Below, piece by piece: positions 57,870 through 64,000 of a DNA stretch of 64,000 nt. This DNA is from Bimastos eiseni. Its lineage: Eukaryota > Annelida > Clitellata > Crassiclitellata > Lumbricidae. The first letter of the stretch is position 1; each line of letters starts with the position of its first letter. Position numbers and translations under genes: made by a program. The stretch spans positions 21,334,854-21,398,853 of the forward strand of contig OY365813.1 in assembly GCA_959347315.1 (NCBI GenBank), written 5' to 3'. The notes beneath the pieces are model-generated. The model saw only the letters and a list, made by a program, of their open reading frames with translations. It did not search any database and was not told the DNA's origin.

Positions 57870-58562
57870 TGGCACGACGTTAGCGCCCAGCACAAAAGCG
57901 CCCCGTCATAAGCGCCCCGTTATAAGCGCCCAAAGTCAACTGCGCCCTGGATAAAAGCGCCCCGTCGAAAGCGCCCGTTACTCAAGAGAAACGTGAATGA
58001 ATGATCAATAAACACTTAATATAATTGTTTAATCAAAACAGAAATGAAAAGCTTAAGGTAGATACTTAAACATTAAATACGTAATCGTTCATGTGTTACT
58101 GGAGTAATGTACTTTACGACATTTTTAAGATATTTGTTTAATCAAAAGCTTAAGAAATATTTAGCAGTCAACAAACTTTGATGTTTGATTAGAAATGTGT
58201 TTACTTCAAGACCAGAGCGTAGATGTATGATAGTGCACTAATAATAAGAAGACGAGAGACAAATATACTGTAAATTTCATTCAATTAATAGGAACTATTT
58301 GGTTTTAGTTAAGATGACAAGAACTATTGCCGTTTCCTGCACACTTTGATGAATGATTTTATGTGTGCGTACTTCTCATGCGAAGACAAACAAAACGTTA
58401 CATGAAATTATAATGAGCAGAAGGCAATAGTACAATCTGTTGGGCGCTTCTGACGTGGGCGCATTTGGCCGGGCGCTTATAACGGGGCGCTTATAACGGG
58501 GCGCTTATAACGGGGCGCTAATGTCGGGGCGCTTTTGTCCTGGGCGCTAACGACGGTGTGCC
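57870..58562. mobile_element. Foldback-type element with GCGCCCC-repeat termini, inside a LINE
   Basis: A 693 bp element. Its inverted ends start GGCAC and contain gttagcgcccag, acaaaagcgccccg and repeated ataagcgccccgtt units. It is flanked by gtttgttctgg at 57859-57869 and 58563-58573; the true TSD may be 9-11 bp. No ORF is present in the interior. It is nearly the same length as 8416-9110. Confidence 0.78.
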
Positions 58563-59547
58563 GTTTGTTCTGGCAAAAGAGATTGCCAGAGTGGTTCTGT
58601 GTCTGTAGTCCGGTGGTTCAATAGTCCGAAGATTGCATGGTGTCCGGTCAATAGGTGATAAGATTGCAGTTTTAATGGCAGCTGGATTGTATTGCTATTG
58701 TATTGCTTGGCCAGATCTGGATTGCACAATTCATTTATTTCATCCAGCTTCCATTTAGGCATGATTCTTTTCCTATAAATCCAGATCCCACTTTCACACA
58801 TTGTTTTCATCAATTAACCCCTCTTCTACTTAAATTATTGTTGGAGTATAGAATCTTCGGACTATCCAACCTTCGAATCATCGAGCGAGCACCGTCAGAG
58901 TGGGTGATTTCTTGTATGATGAAAAAGGAAGCCGGGAGTTTAATATAAAGTAGTTTTGAGAAAGAGTAGGCAATGTCTTATGCTAATACTGTAAATATTT
59001 ATAATTGAATGACTGAATTAATAAGGAAGTGAATAATATAAGGTTTACGTGCCAGACGTCAATACTTGAAGCAGAGCGCGCGCACGGTCAGTTTCCAAGA
59101 GGAGAGAAGACGGACAACCGAGGGTGGAAACTAAATGATTGATGGGTTCATAAAATAGAAGGTTCCTGTTGCCGATTGAAGGGTGAGATTGTTGAGACTG
59201 GCCTCATAGATAATGGAATTTTAATCCAGACCGTGGGCGGAGGTGAGCTGAACTAATAGCCTTACCTTACAGTAAATATGTGACGGAGCTTCAGAAGATC
59301 AGAGGATTGTATGATTCGAGCAGGTACCTGATAGTCAATTGCAGATAGGAGACTAGCAGTTTTAAGAGTGTCAAGTAGTAATGCCTTTATATAGATTACG
59401 GCTATGCAGCTGCGTCTGTGATACGAAGCTCTACACATGACTTTCTTCAATGATTTCTGCCTTGAAGTTTGAATTGCATTATTGGTAGATGTATACACTT
59501 CGTTTTACCGACAATAAGACTTGCCATGTCACGCATTTGATCATGGG
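58563..59547. other. LINE remainder and intergenic/intron sequence
   Basis: 58563 to about 58680 continues the LINE on the minus strand. 58720-58830 resembles the interior minisatellite of the element at 8416-9110 (catccagcttccatttaggc). 59060-59350 corresponds to intron 7 of the 35-41 kb receptor gene, with recognisable cacttagtttccgccctc-like sequence but no microexon. Confidence 0.5.
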
Positions 59548-62500
59548 CTAAACTAATGGATATCGTGAAACAATCGAAATTTTCATTGTAACATAATGAT
59601 TATAAATATATGAAAGCTCACATAAGAGTGAAGGTTTATCTACAACCAACCTCGTTCGTTTAACATAGATGACGATGACGACGACGAGTGTAATGACGAC
59701 TGGTATTCCAAGACCCAGTCCAATTCCTACTCCCAACGCAACTAAAAAATGATAGGACAGTGTTATAAGTATACGCGTTGAATGTTACACAGAATTTGAG
59801 TGGCGTTAAAGCCTGACTACATGCAGCGAACCTTATTATTACCTCCTCTATGTTCTACATAACTTAATTATGGATATTAATTTTGCTTCGATTACACAGA
59901 ACGATATGACGTGATTGCTTGTAAACAACATAGGCCTACTCTTTGAATAATACATAAGATGTGAAAAACACCGTATGTCATTGCTTGTTGTAGCCATATA
60001 ATTGAGTCAGTAGTCAAATTCAGCCGCATCTAAATAGCTAACCTAAATATATGCTATATTTTAAAACTCACTCATACGCACCTTGTATCACACATCTATG
60101 CTTATCTTAATAGCAAATAGCGACAGAATCTGTAATAGATTCGAAACTTACCCTGACTTAAACTTACAATATAAGTTACAAATTTGTAATTATTTGGAGT
60201 CCCGGCACGAGAAATTTAACCACTGCATTTAGTTGACTAGTCTCCTCGATTAGGTGAAAGACCTCATAGTTATCAATGAAGTCTCAGATTCGAGGTGCTG
60301 AATCCAGGAAATGAATCACTTGATGTCAATGACTTACCGGCTCTTGAAGCTTTGGTTGCAGAATCCAATGAATTTAAAGTGTTGGCACAACCAGAACAGC
60401 TGGAAATTGTCGTAGGCCTACTTTTTGTTGAGCCAAACGATGTTACTGTCAAAGCAAAATGTTTACCTTAGTTGAAATAGTTTACTTCTTTCCTCAAATA
60501 TTAACAAAATATAAAACTAAAGGTTCAGTGTGATGATAATTACACTACTTGACATCGCTGTTGAATTAGTGGTGCAGATAATGCCACTCCCCAAACCAGA
60601 GCTTGGCCTACTAGAACAGCCTCCCCTTTCCTCCTTGGAAGGAGTTGCTCTCCCTCCCTCCCTCCCTCCCTCCCTCCCTCCCTCCCTCCCTACGGTCTGC
60701 ATTTGGGCATCACTTTATGTAGATGCATGTGTGTATGCATTTGTGTAGATATGCATTATGTATGCACGTAAATGTGCACATGGGTGTATGCTTGTGAGCC
60801 TGACTCCATGTTGGCTTGCATGTATGTACGTATGCATAAATACACACAAATGTATATGAAGATTATATATGTTGTACGAAAATTGCAATCTATCATTAAA
60901 ATTCGATGTTATTTTACGACATGTCAAAATTGGAAGTTGGTTTGTTAATTGGTTGATTCCAAATCCGAAGGAAGAAGACATTTAAATTGGACACGATAGA
61001 GGAAAGTCGAGATGTACTTGGAAAAGGTTAATGAATTTTAATCTATAAGTGAGTCTACCTTTATCACAGATAACTCCAACGCTTTGGTCCTGAAGGCAGT
61101 TAATAGTCATCCACCCATTAATCTGACCTGTGACCCCGCTATTTCCGTACACACAAAAGCATTCATCACCGATGTACAACGGAATTGGATAGCGACGAAA
61201 CCAGTTTGTATATCTGACTTCCTCACTATCTGAAACATGTCGATACAAGAAATCTTTATGGTGCATACGCTACTTCGCACAAGTGATATAGCAAGCATCA
61301 ATCGTTACTCATCCTCCTTTCGAGTAAACATGTAGTTACAAATGGGATGTGTTTAAAATTGCCTAAAGCAATGCAAGCATTCCAAAGGCACAAATTCGAA
61401 AAATTGTTCAATTGAAATAGAAATTGTAAATGGCTAGGTGACGCAACGGGATAGGAGTCTTGATGCAGAAATTCATTGCAACCAACTAGGGTTTTTCTCA
61501 AATAAAGTCAACACTGAAGGCGGGCAACACAGACCATCACAGTCTTAAAATAATATGGAGCAGAAAGCTTCCCTATTTAGAGTGAAAAGCAATCTTTCCA
61601 CGACAATGCAGATTTCAAGGAGGCTAAAAATCCAAAATCGACGAGATGAACAGCAAGAACAGCAAGCAATAGACGCTGACTTAAGTGAGCCTAGCATTAG
61701 ACAGAACGGCAGACTAATTTTTATGTTCACGTGCCTCAGGCAGGAAGTGTCAGCATGAAACTAATACTTCTGATGAGGGTTTACTTATGGTCCCGTAAGA
61801 TTCTAAGACACATGTGCGTGATTCCAATTGAAGAAAGCAGTTTACAGCACGTGAGATGACGAAGATTGATTGGTTTGTTAGTTGCAGTTTAACCACACTG
61901 TGTGATAACAAGAATCCTTAGCGTCGCCCTTCTCCCTTATCCAGGCTTCGGACTAGCACTATCAGAGTGCAACCAGTGGTGGTGTTCAGATTACAGAGAG
62001 TGACAATTAGGCCCTAAATGCTTATGATCTCATCCATGCACAGAACATAGGATAGTCAAGCGCAAACTGATTTAGGTTTTTCTTGATCTCATTATATTTA
62101 TGGCTTTTTGTATCAAAACATAGTATTCTTTTTGATAGCTATTATCAATATGGTAAATTATGTTATATGACGCATCAGTTCGGAACTGAACAGGATTTAA
62201 AATGACACCGTTAAATGCAATTAATTAACCCCATTTTAAATGAGTTTTGCTTTGAGATATAAATAGTTGCACTAATATAAGACGCACACAATAGTCTGGG
62301 GCAAATTTAGATGACACATTTTTATTCTAATTGATAAATTTAGTTTAAATTAATATTTTCTGTGCTGCCCAGATGTTGATTACAATGCTGGGAAATAACT
62401 TACCAAAATCATTCCACAACCACCAGAGAAATCGTACTCCAACCCAATACCTCCTTGCAAAAGATAGATCCAGCCACTGCGTGAAGTTTATGTTGGCGTT

Positions 62501-63719
62501 CCTTAAGTCTCCAAATGAAGCCAGATCACCTCCTTGCATCAAACATCTATTTCTGGCATCGTAAAAGGAACCATTATCCATTGATGCAACGTAGCATTTG
62601 TCACCAGATCGAAGAACGTTTCCACTTTGACGTTGACAGTCGCTACCTAAATTAAAAGTATATCTTCTAATGAGTTATATAAAATTAAAGTATAGTGAGT
62701 TGCCCAGTTACAACACGATGGTACACGCAATTGCTCTGTGTTAGGCAGAATCAAAGCGCATTTCAGGATTAGGGAAACATTATGAGAAAGGAATAATCAA
62801 AACTGTGGATGAAATAAGAAGCTCTAGAAAATATTTGTCTCTGAAAAGATTCTCGAGATTCCATCTGGTTGTGCATGAAAGTAAAAACTCTTTAGTAATA
62901 ATTGATTCACTCAATCGGCCTCCAGAAGAGCTGGCTCTGAGTTGTGTTAGGATCCACAAATTACTGGAAAGAAAGACACCCTAGTTAGTTGAGAATCACT
63001 CTGAAATTAACGTTTGTATTTGGATTGTCAAGCAAGCAAATGATGAACTGTATATAGTCTAACCCTGAAAATAATAACTAGTCAAGAAGAAATTTAAAAT
63101 ATGCAGGAAGGAACATTGCGTCTAACAAAAACTGATTACCAATGTCGTTGACTGAGAGAGTTTTGAATGACGTGCTACTAGACGAATTTCAGACGAAAGC
63201 TATGGCTATCAACTCTGAGACTAAGTGTGTGTTGTCTATATCAATTATGGAGACACTAGAATCCATTCACAATAACTCTAAACAAATGACTTGATATTGG
63301 TTTAAAAGTGTTCTGTGCTTGCTATAGACTGATTTTTTTTATAAAGCAGCGGATTTGGAAGACTATTTACGATGAAAAATTGATTAGGACTGCCCTGCTT
63401 GAGGTGTGTGCGGTACCAAAATATTCGCGGTATTAATTTATTCTTGCATGCTAGAAGACAGCATGTCCAAATATCAACATCGAGTTAGCCCTGGATTTGC
63501 AAACATATTAAGACTGCCAGGTAAACATGCAAGGACAGAGTTTTTACGCTATGACGTTGGAATAAATTAACGAAGATGACGTACCGAAAAATTCGCAGAT
63601 GTAGCGCCATGTTTCTATTGGATGAGTAGCAATCAGGTGAACATACGGTTGGTCATTAGTCGGACCCGTTAAGCTTGCGACGTGTGTGTCGAAAGTATTG
63701 CTACTGCTTAGGCTGGCAT
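59548..63719 (-). CDS. Second two-CTLD membrane receptor, 5' end outside window
   Basis: Exons found: 63585-63719 (second half of CTLD1), 62404-62646 and 61059-61229 (CTLD2), 60338-60445 (stalk) and 59548-59741 (membrane helix and short tail). The first three have exactly the lengths and phases (135, 243, 171 nt, phase 1) of their partners in the 35-41 kb gene. Marks include WRYICEFF, CQRQSGNVL, KCYVASMDNG, NFTQWLDLS, VRYTNW and GVICDK. The membrane exon encodes VALGVGIGLGLGIPV then a basic KRTR stop-transfer and runs 39 residues or so into a tail without ITIM. A GT at 59664 could act as a phase 0 donor but is weak (GTTAAA), and the downstream tail exon is broken. The stalk is 9 codons shorter than in the paralogue. 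Exons 1-2 would lie beyond 64000. EPN/QPD and WND motifs are absent. Confidence 0.8.
60651..60690. repeat. (CCCT)n microsatellite
   Basis: About ten TCCC units in the intron between the stalk and the membrane exon of the second two-CTLD receptor. Confidence 0.95.
61888..61975 (-). repeat. Dispersed repeat copy (gtgccagtcccaagcctgga family)
   Basis: Minus-strand copy with ttatccaggcttcggactagc and gcgtcgcccttctccc. It lies in an intron of the second two-CTLD receptor. Confidence 0.65.
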
Positions 63720-64000
63720 CTATGCATAAAAGTGTATACACACACCCACTAAATGTTTATTTATAGTGATGAAATGGGGTTTTCTCTACGTTTAGAACCT
63801 GTTTGTATTTGTGGATTTCAGTTCAAAGCTACCGTTAACTCTCGGAATTCGGAAGTCGGTGATACCTGCATGAGATATTTCTTCGGCGCTAGCCATCTAA
63901 GAGCTCAGCTAGGCTACTCGTTCAATTTACTCATCGTAAGTGGATTAATATAAATAGGTAATTGCAGTATGGACTAATTAATGATAAACTGAATTAAAGA

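Overview
This is a window of an animal nuclear genome. It is AT-rich, has long intergenic gaps, multi-exon genes with GT-AG introns, abundant microsatellites, LINE and SINE fragments, and a virus-like DNA transposon. The gene content is mostly secreted or membrane lectin-like proteins plus a ZNFX1-like helicase. Together with the frequent short motif taggcctac, this suggests a marine invertebrate, perhaps an echinoderm; that placement is tentative. Most genes lie on the minus strand and were assembled by eye from exons whose splice sites and codon phases agree.

Layout. (1) 2.7-15.5 kb: a tandem segmental duplication of about 5 kb. Each copy carries a four-exon gene for a secreted protein with an F-type (FTP, fucolectin-like) domain followed by a PAN/Apple domain. 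Copy 1 has lost the start of its PAN exon and holds a giant (ACTC)n array. Copy 2 has received a MITE at a splice donor, a LINE fragment and a SINE. (2) 17.0-19.5 kb: a three-exon gene for a small mucin-like type I membrane protein with an ITIM-like cytoplasmic tail. (3) 19.6-28.2 kb: a 7.1 kb Polinton/Maverick with intact terminal inverted repeats and a 6 bp target duplication, nested inside the reverse-transcriptase ORF of a non-LTR retrotransposon. It keeps an intact adenovirus-type protease ORF, a broken protein-primed DNA polymerase B, a tail-like protein and the end of an integrase, but has no recognisable capsid or ATPase gene. (4) 28.2-34.9 kb: gene-poor, with simple repeats and a hairpin MITE. 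(5) 35.0-41.3 kb: a nine-exon gene for a membrane receptor with two C-type-lectin-like domains, a Ser/Thr-rich stalk, one membrane segment and a tail of acidic decapeptide repeats ending in an ITIM. (6) 41.3-46.5 kb: repeats. (7) 46.7-52.6 kb: a single 1979-codon ORF for a ZNFX1-like SF1 helicase with a cysteine-rich region and, unusually, two C-terminal PARP catalytic domains. (8) 52.6-58.6 kb: repeats, including a LINE interrupted by a foldback-type element. (9) 56.9-63.7 kb: a second two-CTLD receptor gene whose ITIM tail exon is broken; its 5' end lies beyond the window.

Taken together the genes look like surface recognition (CTLD receptors, FTP-PAN secreted proteins, mucin-like receptor) beside a candidate intracellular nucleic-acid sensor/effector (helicase-PARP). 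A shared immune role is inference from domain families and proximity, not shown by the sequence.
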